64,000 nt of DNA. Source: DASUAS01 sp963819475 (GTDB lineage Bacteria; Actinomycetota; Acidimicrobiia; IMCC26256; DASPTH01). Below the pieces are notes generated by a model. That model saw only the letters and a list, made by a program, of their open reading frames with translations, was not told the DNA's origin and did not search any database. Positions 34,623 through 44,515 of this stretch are shown here, one piece after another. A program made the translations under genes and the position numbers. Location of the stretch: positions 496,001 to 560,000 of the forward strand of contig CAWFWE010000002.1 in the NCBI GenBank assembly GCA_963819475.1. Direction: 5' to 3'. The first letter of the stretch is position 1, and every line of letters begins with the position of its first letter.

Positions 34623-35858
34623 TCAGCCCTTGACCTTGAACGTCTTGCTCGAGCAGAAGTACGGCACGACCACCTTCCAGGCGGAGCCGTCGGTGTCCTC
34701 GAGCACCGTGGTGCATGCCGGCGATGAGACCACGGTCGACGCCGGGTACTTGTTGGGCCCGGCGAAGCCCTTGATCTCCCAGGTCTGTTTCGAGAGGGCC
34801 GCCTGCACCGCTTCGGGCGTGAGGTTCGCCTTGCCGACCTTCTTCACCGCCGCGATGAGCTTGTCGGCGGCGAAGTACGCCGCCGCGTTCGCCGTGGTGA
34901 CCTTGGTGCCGGGCTTGATCGCGTCGAGGTCCTTCTCTATCTGCGTCAGGCCGGCGTTGGGTGCGGCGTTGTACGCGGCGTACGCGATGGTTCCGGCCAG
35001 CGGCTTCAGCAGAATGTCGGTGTAGAGCGGGGTGATGAGCGTGCCCGTGTAGCCGGCATCCTTGATCGCGCTCACGATCGGGATGCACTGCGCCGCGAGC
35101 AGGCAGTTGATCGCGTCAGGTTGCTTGCCGCCATCGGCGGTGAGCCACGCCTGTACGTAGGGCGTGTAGTCCGACGTGGTGAGCGGCACGGTGCCCTTGG
35201 CATAGACCACGTTGAACCCGGCGCCCTTCGCGCCGACGGCCGCAAACTTCGTGCTGTTCTGCCCGGACTGGTTGTCGTTGGAGAACAACACGATCGACGG
35301 GTTCTTCTTGGCGGGGTTCTTGTCGGTGACGTACTTGTAGAAGCCGGCGTAGCTGTCGGGCATCACCGGCGGGTTCGCGGGGACGAGACACCCGTTGTAC
35401 CCGAAGCCGTAGAGGTTGGTGACGGGCTTCTGGCTGCAGTAGGTGTTGTCGAACGCCCACCCGATGTACGGAACGTGCTGCTGGTTGAAGAACGGGCCCG
35501 GGTTCACCGCCGAGAGGTCGGGCACGATCGCGAACACCTGCGCCTGGGTCACGAGGCGTCGCGCTTCCGACGTCGCGGTTGCCGGATCCTGCTTGTCGTC
35601 GGCAAACTCCGTGTACTTGAACTTGACGCCCTTGACCTCCTTGGTGTCGTTTGCTCGCTTGTAGCGGGCCTGCGTGCCGATGTCGGCGTCCCCGAAGCTC
35701 GAGGCGACGCCCATCCCGGCCGTCGTCAGCGTCGTACCGTCGAAGCCGCGCACCGAGCGCACCCCCGATGCCGACGGTGTGAGCACGGCTGCCGCGATCG
35801 CCGCGACAATCGCGACCACGCCGAAGCGGCCCACCCATGTCATTCTGTGTCTGAACAC
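34623..35858 (-). CDS. livK: Branched-chain-type ABC transporter substrate-binding protein (LivK)
   Basis: 411 residues: a signal sequence (GVVAIVAAIAAAVLTPSASG) followed by a periplasmic-binding type 1 fold (ATATSEARRLVTQAQVFAIV, YIGWAFDNTYC, IVLFSNDNQSGQNSTKFAAV). GTG 35858 is chosen because GAGGGGGG lies 6 nt upstream; in-frame Mets further up overlap the previous gene's end. Genes of this group often serve catabolic clusters rather than amino acid uptake. A decayed paralogue lies at 50,346-51,159. Confidence 0.88.
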   Translation of the reverse strand: MFRHRMTWVGRFGVVAIVAAIAAAVLTPSASGVRSVRGFDGTTLTTAGMGVASSFGDADIGTQARYKRANDTKEVKGVKFKYTEFADDKQDPATATSEARRLVTQAQVFAIVPDLSAVNPGPFFNQQHVPYIGWAFDNTYCSQKPVTNLYGFGYNGCLVPANPPVMPDSYAGFYKYVTDKNPAKKNPSIVLFSNDNQSGQNSTKFAAVGAKGAGFNVVYAKGTVPLTTSDYTPYVQAWLTADGGKQPDAINCLLAAQCIPIVSAIKDAGYTGTLITPLYTDILLKPLAGTIAYAAYNAAPNAGLTQIEKDLDAIKPGTKVTTANAAAYFAADKLIAAVKKVGKANLTPEAVQAALSKQTWEIKGFAGPNKYPASTVVSSPACTTVLEDTDGSAWKVVVPYFCSSKTFKVKG

Positions 35859-35941
35859 TGCATTCCCCCCTCTGGTTCGGATCTCCCGGACAGGTCGTCC
35901 GGACACGAGATCGTCGTGCTTCTCGTACATCTCGATGCGCC

Positions 35942-38860
35942 TCATTGGCTGACCGCGCCCCCGAGGTACGCGGCGCTGAGGATCTCCATATCGGCCTGCG
36001 CACGCGGGCCGCTCCACACGATGGTCCCGAGTTGCATGAACGCGAGGGTGTCGGCAACATCGAGGGCGTTCTTGGCGTGCTCTTCGACGAGAAGCACCGC
36101 GGATCCCGCGTCGCGCAGCTCGAGGATGGCGCGCATGACCTCATCGGCCGCGAGTGGTGCGAGACCGAGGGTGGGTTCGTCGGCGATGAGCACGATCGGC
36201 GGTTCGGCAAGGGCGGGGGCGAGGCTGAGCATCTGTTGCTCGCCGCCGGAGAGCAGACCGGCCTCTTGCTTCCGTCGCTCGGCGAGGATGGGGAACCGGT
36301 CGTACGCGTGCTGGCGCAGTGCCTCGGAGCGGAGCAGGACGGTGAGGTTCTCCTCGACGCTGAGGCCGGGAAAGATGCCGCGCGCCTCGGGGACGAGGAG
36401 CAGACCGGCACGCGCGCGTCGGAACGCCGACGCAGTCGTGATGTCGGCGCCGTCGAGCGTGACCTTCCCGAGCGTGGGCTCGACGAGCCCAGCAGCGACG
36501 GAGCAGAGGGTGGACTTGCCGGCACCGTTGGCGCCGAGCAATGCGACGACCTTCCCCCGTTCGAGGCCGACGTCGACGCCGTGGAGGACCTCGGCGTCGC
36601 CGTAGCCGGCGACGATCCCCTCCATGCTCATGGTGCTCCCGACGATGAGTCCCGCGGTCGCCTGACCGGCGAGGCTGACTGGCGCGCTGCCGTCGTGGGC
36701 GAGCTCGTGCGCAGGAACGAGACCTGCGTGGGCCTCGGCTTCGGCGGCAGCGATGCGAGCTTGGCGTTCTTTGGCGCGTCGCTTCTCGAGCTTCTGGTTG
36801 CCGGCGAGTGCCAGGATCCCGTCGGGTTCCTGGGCGAGGTTGATGGCACCGATGCCCGAGAGGATGGGGACGAAGTAGATGGACGTGACGAGCGCATTGA
36901 CCGTGCCACCGGGGAGGATGTCCGAAGCGAGCCAATGGAAGACGGCGGTGCTGGCCGCGAACGCGAGCCCGGCGAGCAGCGCCCCACCGGGCCGGCGGAT
37001 CCCGAACAGCACCGCGAGCGCGAGCCAGAACAGCCCAATGACGGGGGGTGCGGTGTTGTTGCTGGCGGTGAAGCCGAAGAGGCTGAGGAAGACGCCACCG
37101 AACCCGGCGATCCCGGCCGCCAACGCGAAGATCATGATCTTGGTCCGGTTGGTGCGCACCCCCGAGGCTTCGGCGGCCACTTCCGAGCTGCGCACCGCGA
37201 GCACCGCGCGTCCCGATGCGGAGCGCTGCAGCGCATGGATGAGGAGGGTGATGAGCCCGAACAGGGCGAGGAACAACAGGATCTGATCCGGTACCTGCGC
37301 GAAGTCGAGCTTGGGTTGGTCGCCGTTCATCAGGAGGTCGTGCACCCAGTTCAGGCCCGGCACATCGAGGGAGGGCGCGCGGATCGTCCAGCCGAGCTGG
37401 CCGTGACCGATGGGCTCGTACGCGAACGGCACGAGCGAGAAGAAGAACGCGACCGCGAGCGACCAGATGGCGAGGAACACCCCGCCCAATCGCGTCGCGG
37501 GTAGCGCGATGATCGCACCGAGCCCTGCGGCCACGAACGCGCCGATGATGGCCGCCCACAGGAAGTTGATCTGTCCGTGAGCCGCGATCAACGGGATGTC
37601 GACGCCCCAGTCGCGGCTCAGCGCCCACCCGGCGGCGAACCCGCCCGCGGTGACGAAGGTGGTCTGGGCGAGGCTGACCATGCCGCCCATGCCGGTGACG
37701 ACCACGAACGAGAGGAACACGATCGCCATCGCCAGGCTCTGGGCGATCACCGTCTGGTCGTAGGCGTCGGCCTGCAGCCAGCTCACGTTGATCCACTGCA
37801 GCGAGAACCCGATCAGGGCGATGGTGAAGATCGCCCACGGCAACCGTCGCCGCAACGCCGACATCCCGGCTCGGTGATCCGGCTTCGGGACGTCATCGGC
37901 GATGCTGCCCGCCCGGCGGCTGCGGTCGCGGCCGATGATCAAGCCCAGGATCAACACCAGCAGGTACGGCACCGACGACCGCAAGCCGGTGAGATTGGCG
38001 AGGAACTTCGGGAGGAGGTCGTCGCTGTAACCGGCCACCAGGTTCTGCACGATCCCCAGCAGGAGACCGCCCGCGAACGCGATCGGCAACGACCGCAGCC
38101 CGCCGAGCACGACGGCGGCGAGCGAGCCGAGCACGACCAGCGTGAACGTGAAGTCGGTCAGTTCGAACAGCGGCGCGATGAGCACACCGCCCAGGCCGGC
38201 CAGCACCATCGTCAACACCCAGGCCACCGCCGACGTGCGCGCCGCGTTGACGCCACGCAGGCTCGCCAGTGACTCGCGGTCGACGACTGCGCGCATCTCG
38301 AGGCCCACGCGTGTGCGCCGCAGCACGAACCACAACGTGATCGCCGCGAGTGCCGCGACCACGAACACCGCGAGCTGATCGGTGTTCAAGACCACGTCGC
38401 TGATCGGGTGATACACGTGCGCGGGTTGGGGGCCGACGCCCGGCACCACCTGCCCCTCTGTGGTCTGCGGGTTCCCCGCCAGGCCCAGGTCCAACACCTG
38501 GTTGCCGAGCGTGACCACCAGCCACTGGATCAACGCCGGCAGCGCCACCAGCAACCCGATGGTGCCCACGATCCGGGCGTACACGGGCGCCTTCGCCAAT
38601 CGCCGCAACAGGATGCGGTCGAGCAGGAGGCCGAGCACCGGAGCGAAGATGAACACCGCGATGATCAACGACGGGACGATGGGTACCCCGAGGCCCGAGT
38701 TGAGCTGGAAGTAGAGGTACGCGGTCGCGAACGCGACCGCGCCGTGGGCGAAGTTGAAGATGCCCGACGTCGTGTACGTCAGCACCAGACCCGACGCCAT
38801 GATCGAGTAGATGGCACCGGTGACCGCGCCCGACAGGACCAGGTTCAAGAACTTGTCCAT
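35942..38860 (-). CDS. LivH-LivM-LivF triple fusion (two permeases and one ATPase)
   Basis: One 972-residue frame. Residues 1-312 are a LivH permease (GAIYSIMASGLVLTYTTSGI, FNFAHGAVAFA). Residues ~333-700 are a LivM permease (VVVTGMGGMVSLAQTTFVTA, then VRSSEVAAEASGV). A charged linker (KLEKRRAKERQARIAAAEAE) leads to a LivF ATPase from 744: Walker A LLGANGAGKS near 776, signature LLSGGEQQML near 870, VLIADEP, and the H-loop VEEHAKNAL. Usually these are three genes. No stop separates them here, so the protein should contain both membrane subunits and one ATPase, with LivG as the other. It sits 8 nt after the preceding small frame. Confidence 0.92.
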   Translation of the reverse strand: MDKFLNLVLSGAVTGAIYSIMASGLVLTYTTSGIFNFAHGAVAFATAYLYFQLNSGLGVPIVPSLIIAVFIFAPVLGLLLDRILLRRLAKAPVYARIVGTIGLLVALPALIQWLVVTLGNQVLDLGLAGNPQTTEGQVVPGVGPQPAHVYHPISDVVLNTDQLAVFVVAALAAITLWFVLRRTRVGLEMRAVVDRESLASLRGVNAARTSAVAWVLTMVLAGLGGVLIAPLFELTDFTFTLVVLGSLAAVVLGGLRSLPIAFAGGLLLGIVQNLVAGYSDDLLPKFLANLTGLRSSVPYLLVLILGLIIGRDRSRRAGSIADDVPKPDHRAGMSALRRRLPWAIFTIALIGFSLQWINVSWLQADAYDQTVIAQSLAMAIVFLSFVVVTGMGGMVSLAQTTFVTAGGFAAGWALSRDWGVDIPLIAAHGQINFLWAAIIGAFVAAGLGAIIALPATRLGGVFLAIWSLAVAFFFSLVPFAYEPIGHGQLGWTIRAPSLDVPGLNWVHDLLMNGDQPKLDFAQVPDQILLFLALFGLITLLIHALQRSASGRAVLAVRSSEVAAEASGVRTNRTKIMIFALAAGIAGFGGVFLSLFGFTASNNTAPPVIGLFWLALAVLFGIRRPGGALLAGLAFAASTAVFHWLASDILPGGTVNALVTSIYFVPILSGIGAINLAQEPDGILALAGNQKLEKRRAKERQARIAAAEAEAHAGLVPAHELAHDGSAPVSLAGQATAGLIVGSTMSMEGIVAGYGDAEVLHGVDVGLERGKVVALLGANGAGKSTLCSVAAGLVEPTLGKVTLDGADITTASAFRRARAGLLLVPEARGIFPGLSVEENLTVLLRSEALRQHAYDRFPILAERRKQEAGLLSGGEQQMLSLAPALAEPPIVLIADEPTLGLAPLAADEVMRAILELRDAGSAVLLVEEHAKNALDVADTLAFMQLGTIVWSGPRAQADMEILSAAYLGGAVSQ

Positions 38861-38868
38861 CGAAGTGC

Positions 38869-39078
38869 TCAGTCCCCCCGGACGCCGCAGCAATCCGCTC
38901 GCGGCACTACTCGATTGACTTCGATACCTTCGCCGGCGAACGACTCGATCGTGGTGAACCCACCGCTACCAGCGAATCGAGCGAGATCCAGGATCCCATC
39001 GAGCATTGGATCCGCCAGCGCGTCGGGCTGGAAGTCCCGGACCGCGGCGGTCGTGCGAATGACGTCCTCGAGGTCCAT
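38869..39078 (-). pseudogene. N-terminal fragment of a nitroreductase
   Basis: 69 codons. MDLEDVIRTTAAVRDFQPDA followed by LADPMLDGILDLARFAGSGG is the usual N-terminus of FMN nitroreductases; the family's next residues (NRQGW) are replaced by unrelated sequence up to the stop. Located between the P450 and transporter genes, 8 nt before the latter, so it may still be translated as part of the operon. Confidence 0.6.
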
Positions 39079-39091
39079 TCGTGGCACCTCC

Positions 39092-40390
39092 CTATGCGTC
39101 GCCCACGGCGGTCCACCGGCGACTCGGGAACGCAACCGTGAGGTCGTGCACGACATTCTCCGCGTAAGGTCCGCGAGTTCCTGGACTGAAGGCCGCGGGC
39201 ATCCGGATGAAGAAATTGCTGATTCCCCGTTGAGGAGCCCGCGGCGGGCTCTCTTCGAGGATCCGCCAATCCGGGATCCGATCCAGCACCTGTTGCATCA
39301 TGACCGTCCACATGACTCGCGCAAGCTGTGCACCGATGCAATGATGGATACCGATCCCGAAACCGACATGGTTGTTCGGACGACGCTCGAGGACGATCTT
39401 CTCGGGATCAGGAAAGCGCCGCTCGTCATGGTTGGCGGCGAGCAGATCGAGGTAGACGACATTGCCGCGCCGGATGCGTTGGCCTGCGAGTTCGATGTCA
39501 CAGAGGGCCGTGCGTGCGTTCTGCGTCGTCGGGGTCTCGTACCTGACGAACTCATCGAAGGCTGACCCCAGGAGCGTCGGGTCGTCGATCAACCGTTGTC
39601 GGTCGGCGCGGTGTGCCGCGAGGTAGTGAACAGCGCCGGAGAAGGCGCCGCCAACCGTGTCGGCGCCTGCGATCACAATGAGGAAGATGCTGTCGACGAG
39701 CAGCTCGTCAGCGATCGGTTCATCGTCGATTGTCTGCTGCATCAGGAACCCGATGAGTCCGTCTCCGGCGTCCCCTCGCACGCGTCGAGCATCGATGTCG
39801 CGTGCGATCTCTGACTTCACTGCCTCGAACGCCGCGTGCGGTTCTGAGAGATCCTGCTGCGCGTCGTAGCCGTGTTCCTGGACCGGCATGGCGTACCGCT
39901 CGATCCCATCGAGCGGCAGTCCGAGCAGATCGAAGGTCGTGACAACCGCGAGCGGCTTGATGAGATCCTCAAGCATGTCGGCGGTACCGGACTCGATGCG
40001 CGCGTCCAGCAGTGCGCTGGCCAGTGCAGCCAGACGCGGCCGCCGCGCCTCCGCAGCTTCCATGGAGAACCACGGGTTCAGCAACCGTCGAAACGCATGG
40101 AACAGCGGCGGATCGTGCTCCATGAACCCGAGGTGCTCGGGGCTCGGAGGCATCAGCACGCCGCCGAGCTCGAGTCCATCTTCGAGCGTCTCGTGGCGGG
40201 CGGACAGCTCCTTGCCATCGTGCTTGAACGCGTCGACCACATCGGCGTGGCGGGCAACACACCAGTAACCGCCGTAGTGGTCCCAGTAGGAAACGGGGCC
40301 GTCTCTGAGGCGCTTGTTCGTCTCCGTCGCGTTGTTGGCGTAGTCGTCCGAGAAGGGATCGAAGTCGAAGACCTCGAGGGGACTCTCCAC
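39092..40390 (-). CDS. Cytochrome P450
   Basis: 432 residues. The I-helix is AGADT at 241-245, ExxR is E280-R283, and the heme-binding loop is FGIGIHHCIGAQLAR with the Cys ligand at C351. This is a soluble bacterial class I P450 of the type found in catabolic clusters. It would need a ferredoxin and reductase, which are not in the window. GTG 40390 has AGGAGGT upstream. Second or third enzyme in the leftward run controlled from the 42.6-kb palindrome. Confidence 0.92.
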   Translation of the reverse strand: MESPLEVFDFDPFSDDYANNATETNKRLRDGPVSYWDHYGGYWCVARHADVVDAFKHDGKELSARHETLEDGLELGGVLMPPSPEHLGFMEHDPPLFHAFRRLLNPWFSMEAAEARRPRLAALASALLDARIESGTADMLEDLIKPLAVVTTFDLLGLPLDGIERYAMPVQEHGYDAQQDLSEPHAAFEAVKSEIARDIDARRVRGDAGDGLIGFLMQQTIDDEPIADELLVDSIFLIVIAGADTVGGAFSGAVHYLAAHRADRQRLIDDPTLLGSAFDEFVRYETPTTQNARTALCDIELAGQRIRRGNVVYLDLLAANHDERRFPDPEKIVLERRPNNHVGFGIGIHHCIGAQLARVMWTVMMQQVLDRIPDWRILEESPPRAPQRGISNFFIRMPAAFSPGTRGPYAENVVHDLTVAFPSRRWTAVGDA

Positions 40391-40445
40391 TGGGACCTCC
40401 TGGCAAGACGGCGTTGCGCTTCCCGCGATCGCTCGTCTGCGCACT

Positions 40446-41684
40446 TCAGTTCGACTGATGGACGATCGGTCGGTTCTTCAGGGCTTGCTGCAGCTTCTGG
40501 TCGGCGGCGTGGCAACTCGCCATGTACTTGCTGCCGGCCATGCCGGCCGTGTTGTAGAAGAGGACGTCGGTGATCCCTTGTTCGAACCAGGGATCCAGCG
40601 TTGCCAAGACCTGGTCTGCAGTTCCGTAGAAGTTGAAGATCTTGGCGGCGTCGCGGGGGGTGCGTGACGTCACGTCGTAGAACTCCTCCTTCGAGTACCA
40701 CTCGGGGATGACGTCCTTCATGTAGTTGAAGTCACCGCCGATCGGGTGCGGCAGTCTGTGGCGACGGAACTCGGGGGCGGGCCCGTTCATCAGGCTGTTC
40801 CACTTGGAGAGCGGATGGTCCAGCGCGTCGTCGAGGAGGTCCTCGTCGTCCATCATGAAGCAGCACAGGAACGCGTAGATCCGGAGGGAATCGGGATCAC
40901 GGCCACAGGCTTCTGCTGCTCGGCGCATCGTCCCGACCTTGTCTGCGTAGATGGTGGGGTCGTTGCCGCAGTAGTTGCCGGGAATCGCGTCGCACCAACC
41001 GTCCGCGTAACGACCGACGAGCTCGAGGGTCTCGTCGTGACTCCCGGCGACGAGCACGTCAGGCGGTTCGTCGCCGTAGTACGGCGTTGCCAGCGCGCCG
41101 CGGTCGAACTTCCACACTCTGCCCCGGAACGAGAAGGGCTCCGTGTCGCGAATGAGCCGGCGAACGATCTGCACGCCGTCCCAGAGCTTGTCCTTGGTGC
41201 CGATGCGGCTGATGCCGGTCTGGCGCATGTGATCGGCTTGACCTTGCGCCAGGATCACCGATGCCCGTCCACGAGTCGCGTGGTCGAGCGTGAGCACCAT
41301 CTGCGCGATGTTGATGGGCGCCCGCCGGACGCAGTCCACCGGTCCCCACATGAACTCGACCGTCTCCGTCATCGCTCCGGCGGCGGCGATGATCGGTTCC
41401 GACGTGAACACCCCGTGAGGATCGGGTGCGCTCGCGAGCATGTCGCACAGCTCTTCGTTCCACACCGAACCCGGGCAGTACCAGTCGGTCGCGTCGGCGA
41501 ACAGCACGCCGTCCATACCGCTCTGCTCCGCCGCCACCGCAGAGTTCACGCTGTTTTCGAAGCGGTCGGCGCGCGGAGGCTCCTCACCGATGCCAAACGC
41601 GGTGCCGCCGGCCATGAGCGCCGGAGGGAGCGGCCAGTGCAGGCCATAGGAGTGCAAGCGGATCGTCTCCCGGGTCGCGTCCAT
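40446..41684 (-). CDS. LLM-class (luciferase-like) flavin/F420-dependent oxidoreductase
   Basis: 412 residues. A bacterial-luciferase-like barrel (EQSGMDGVLFADATDWYCPG, MVLTLDHATRGRASVILAQG, DVLVAGSHDETLELVGRYADGW). The end of the protein keeps the family C-terminal pattern (YGTADQVLATLDPWFEQGI). It probably uses reduced F420 or FMN to oxidise a small or cyclic substrate. ATG 41684 has an AGGGGGGAA ribosome site. Located upstream of the P450 gene in the same orientation. Confidence 0.88.
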   Translation of the reverse strand: MDATRETIRLHSYGLHWPLPPALMAGGTAFGIGEEPPRADRFENSVNSAVAAEQSGMDGVLFADATDWYCPGSVWNEELCDMLASAPDPHGVFTSEPIIAAAGAMTETVEFMWGPVDCVRRAPINIAQMVLTLDHATRGRASVILAQGQADHMRQTGISRIGTKDKLWDGVQIVRRLIRDTEPFSFRGRVWKFDRGALATPYYGDEPPDVLVAGSHDETLELVGRYADGWCDAIPGNYCGNDPTIYADKVGTMRRAAEACGRDPDSLRIYAFLCCFMMDDEDLLDDALDHPLSKWNSLMNGPAPEFRRHRLPHPIGGDFNYMKDVIPEWYSKEEFYDVTSRTPRDAAKIFNFYGTADQVLATLDPWFEQGITDVLFYNTAGMAGSKYMASCHAADQKLQQALKNRPIVHQSN

Positions 41685-41725
41685 GGTTCCCCCCTTCTGA
41701 GTCCCGCGTCGCGTGGAGACACCGG

Positions 41726-42523
41726 TCAATGGCAGATACCGCCATCGACGTAGACGGTTTGCCCGGTGATTGCCTCGGCTGCGTCGGAGAGCAGGAATGA
41801 GATCGAGTTGGCGACATCGCGATCGGTCGCGAAGCGGCGCAGCGAGATCTGGTCTCGAACCGGGGCGACCAGCGCCTCGACCGTGAGACCGGTGTCGGAC
41901 GCCATCCGGGCCATGCCGTCTTCGAGCGTGGGACCCCACTTCCAACCCGGCGCCACGGTGTTGACCCTGATCCCGAGCGGACCGAGCTCCCGCGCGAGGT
42001 AGTAGGCCCCGAGCGCGAGGGCCGCCTTGCTCATCCCGTAGGCAAGTTGCACCACGCCTTCCACTGGTCCGGCGGCTGCGATCGACCCCACCATCACGAT
42101 CGAGCCGCCGCCGGACTCCTGCAGCAACGGCACCGCGAGCTTGGTCAGCCGCAGCGTGCCCTTGACGTTGACGTCCGCGACCGCGGACCAATCGTCGAGG
42201 TCGCCGTCGAGGAGCCCGCCGATCGGCGTGTCGAGCGCCGCGACGTGCACCAGCCCGTCGAGCCGGCCGAAGGCCGATCGCGCCGCGGACACCATCTCCT
42301 GGCAGGCGGAGAACGAACGTATGTCTGCCTCGAGCGCGATCGCCCCGGCCTCGTCGGCGTCGATCTCCCCGAGCATCGCTTGCAGCCGGTCACCGTCGAG
42401 GTCGCCGAGCACCACGCGGGCCCCCGCCGCAACGGCGTGACGCGCGACCTCGCTGCCCAGCCCAGGCCCGACGCCCGACACCAGGATCACTTTGTCCTGG
42501 AGTGCGCCATTCCCCTGGGTCAC
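41726..42523 (-). CDS. Short-chain dehydrogenase/reductase (SDR)
   Basis: 265 residues: cofactor motif VSGVGPGLGSEVA, the active-site Ser in IVMVGSIAAAGPVEG, and the YGMSKAALALGAY Tyr-Lys pair. GTG 42523 was chosen; the frame continues upstream through the operator, which argues against an earlier start. First gene of a leftward run that continues with LLM, P450 and Liv genes; divergent from the IclR gene, with the operator-like palindrome between. Confidence 0.88.
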   Translation of the reverse strand: MTQGNGALQDKVILVSGVGPGLGSEVARHAVAAGARVVLGDLDGDRLQAMLGEIDADEAGAIALEADIRSFSACQEMVSAARSAFGRLDGLVHVAALDTPIGGLLDGDLDDWSAVADVNVKGTLRLTKLAVPLLQESGGGSIVMVGSIAAAGPVEGVVQLAYGMSKAALALGAYYLARELGPLGIRVNTVAPGWKWGPTLEDGMARMASDTGLTVEALVAPVRDQISLRRFATDRDVANSISFLLSDAAEAITGQTVYVDGGICH

Positions 42524-42584
42524 CGGACGGACCCGGCGTTGGTCCTCGGCCCCACGACACCCCCGAAATCGGTAGCTTGTCGGG

Positions 42585-42604
42585 GTGTACGTATACACGT
42601 ACAC
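42585..42604. promoter_or_regulatory. IclR-type operator candidate, 8-bp arms
   Basis: GTGTACGT-ATAC-ACGTACAC is a perfect 8+4+8 inverted repeat between the divergent SDR and iclR starts. The arms contain the half-site CGTACAC found in the other palindromes of this cluster. Confidence 0.65.
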
Positions 42605-42645
42605 TCGTCCAAGAGAGGGTACACCCCGTCGCCAGGAGCCCGCAA

Positions 42646-43506
42646 GTGCCGCCATCACGGTCTGTCCGCCGCGCCGCGGGGCTGCTGACTGAGCTCGCGG
42701 AGGTCACCCACCACGAGCTATCCCTGTCGGAGCTCGCGCGGCGGCTCGGTGTGAGCAAGTCGTCGTGCCAGGGGCTGCTCCAGGCCCTCGTCCAGGACGG
42801 CCTGGTCACGCGTGAGGAAGGCGGCAGCTACCGACTCGGGCCTCGGCTCATCCACCTAGGGGAGGCGGCGAAGGATGCCCAGCAGATCCGAAGTGTCGTG
42901 GGCCCGAGTCTCGAGGGCCTCCGGGACCGCTTCGGCGTCAGCGTCATCGCTTCCGTGCAGAGCGGTGACGATCTCGTCGTCGTGGCGGCGGCGGAGGCCG
43001 AACATCCGTTGGGCATGGGGGTCAGGCTCGGGCAGCGCATCCCGTACCGTGCACCCTTCGGACAAGCGTGGGCCGCGTGGAGCTCACCGAGCGCAATCGA
43101 GGCCTGGCTTGATCGTGCGGAGCAGCCACTCACTGTCGCCCAGCGCGAGGCGTTCCATGACTCGCTGGCGATGGTGAGGCGCCGGGGGTTCAGCGTGACG
43201 GTGCCCAAGCATCGACCCGCCGAAGCCGCCACCCGATCCGAGACCCCCGAAGGTGCCGCCTGGCCCACGCCCTACGCCTCCGAGGGACGCAGCACCGAAA
43301 GCCTCGAGTTGCCCGAAGACCACGACGACAACCTGTGGACCATCGTGGGCATCAGCGCGCCCGTGCTGGACCACCAACAGCGACTCGCGTGCCTCATCGG
43401 GGTCGTGCAACTGCCGTTCAGCATTCGCCGCGACGAAATCGTCGATGCCGCCGAGCAAGTAACCGCCGCCGCCGCGGCGGCCCAGCAGCGCCTGCTCGGC
43501 AACTAG
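42646..43506 (+). CDS. IclR-family transcriptional regulator 1
   Basis: 286 residues. Winged-HTH (SLSELARRLGVSKSSCQGLL, LVQDGLVTREEGGSYRLGPR) followed by an IclR effector domain (VVVAAAEAEHPLGMGVRLGQRIPYRAPFGQAW). GTG 42646 has AGGAG 8 nt upstream. It is divergent from the SDR-LLM-P450-Liv run, so probably its regulator. A close paralogue lies at 49,385. Confidence 0.88.
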   Translation: MPPSRSVRRAAGLLTELAEVTHHELSLSELARRLGVSKSSCQGLLQALVQDGLVTREEGGSYRLGPRLIHLGEAAKDAQQIRSVVGPSLEGLRDRFGVSVIASVQSGDDLVVVAAAEAEHPLGMGVRLGQRIPYRAPFGQAWAAWSSPSAIEAWLDRAEQPLTVAQREAFHDSLAMVRRRGFSVTVPKHRPAEAATRSETPEGAAWPTPYASEGRSTESLELPEDHDDNLWTIVGISAPVLDHQQRLACLIGVVQLPFSIRRDEIVDAAEQVTAAAAAAQQRLLGN

Positions 43507-43564
43507 TCGACACGCTGGGCAACCAAGATGACATGGAGACACTCCAGCATTGGAGGAACGTTGG

Positions 43565-43580
43565 TCGGGATCGATCCCGA
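43565..43580. promoter_or_regulatory. 16-bp palindrome upstream of an SDR gene
   Basis: TCGGGATCGATCCCGA is fully self-complementary and lies between the IclR1 stop and the SDR start. It could be an operator or part of a terminator; the sequence does not decide. Confidence 0.4.
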
Positions 43581-43660
43581 CACTTCGCGAACTGCCTGTC
43601 GGATCGGCAACAACCCAACCGGAAAATGACCGTTGGAAGGAGCCCGGTAGAGTCCCCGCA

Positions 43661-44515
43661 ATGGACACCGGCGTGACGATCGTGACTGGGGCGGCAAGCG
43701 GGATGGGCCTGGCCAGCGCTCGGCGGCTGCTTCGCCCCCGCGAGACCATGGTCCTCGTCGATCTCGACACGGCGAAGCTCGACGCAGTGCGCGCCGACCT
43801 CGCCCAGTACGCGGCCGGCCCCGAGTGGGTGCAGACCGCGGTCGCCGACGTCACCGACGCCGACGCGCTGGCGCGCCTGGCCGAAAAGGTTCATGGCCTC
43901 GGGCCGTTCCGGACCCTCGCACATGCCGCCGGTATCTCGCCGACCATGGGCGAGTGGTGGCCGATGATCCACGTCGACCTCGTCGGCACGGCGCGGATCC
44001 TGCAAGCACTGCTGCCCCTCGCGCAGCCAGGCACAGTCGCCGTGTGCTGGGCGTCCAACAGCGCGCACATGGGCGCGATCCCGGCCGGCGACCCCACGCT
44101 CGACGCCATCCTCGACGATCCGCTCCAACCCGATCTCCGCGTCCGTCTCGACGCAGCGCTCGAGGGCCGTTGGGACACGCCAGCTGGGAGCGGCGAGGCC
44201 TACGGATGGGCCAAGCGCGGCGTGATCCGCCTCGTTCGCCGCGAGGCAAGCGCTTGGGGCGGACGGGGCGCCCGGCTCCTCTCCGTCTCCCCCGGCATCA
44301 TCAACACTCCGATGTCACGCCAGGAGCTCGAAAGACAGCCGATGATGCAGGTGATGCTCGACAACACGCCGATCCCCCGCATGGGTGCGCCGAGCGAGGT
44401 AGCCGATCTGGTCGCGTTTCTCGTGTCCGACGCCGCGGGCTACCTCACCGGCGCCGACATCCTCGTCGACGGCGGCGTGAGCGCGACCCTCGAAGGGAGG
44501 TTCAACCCATCGTGA
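43661..44515 (+). CDS. Short-chain dehydrogenase/reductase (SDR)
   Basis: 284 residues: N-terminal TGAASGMGLA, a HAAGIS segment in place of NNAG, the YGWAKRGVIRL catalytic Tyr-Lys and a C-terminal DILVDGGVSATL. The central part has a longer-than-usual insert (TLDAILDDPLQPDLRVRLDA). It follows iclR1 in the same orientation. Its stop overlaps a GTG for the next, broken small gene (GTGA). Confidence 0.85.
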   Translation: MDTGVTIVTGAASGMGLASARRLLRPRETMVLVDLDTAKLDAVRADLAQYAAGPEWVQTAVADVTDADALARLAEKVHGLGPFRTLAHAAGISPTMGEWWPMIHVDLVGTARILQALLPLAQPGTVAVCWASNSAHMGAIPAGDPTLDAILDDPLQPDLRVRLDAALEGRWDTPAGSGEAYGWAKRGVIRLVRREASAWGGRGARLLSVSPGIINTPMSRQELERQPMMQVMLDNTPIPRMGAPSEVADLVAFLVSDAAGYLTGADILVDGGVSATLEGRFNPS

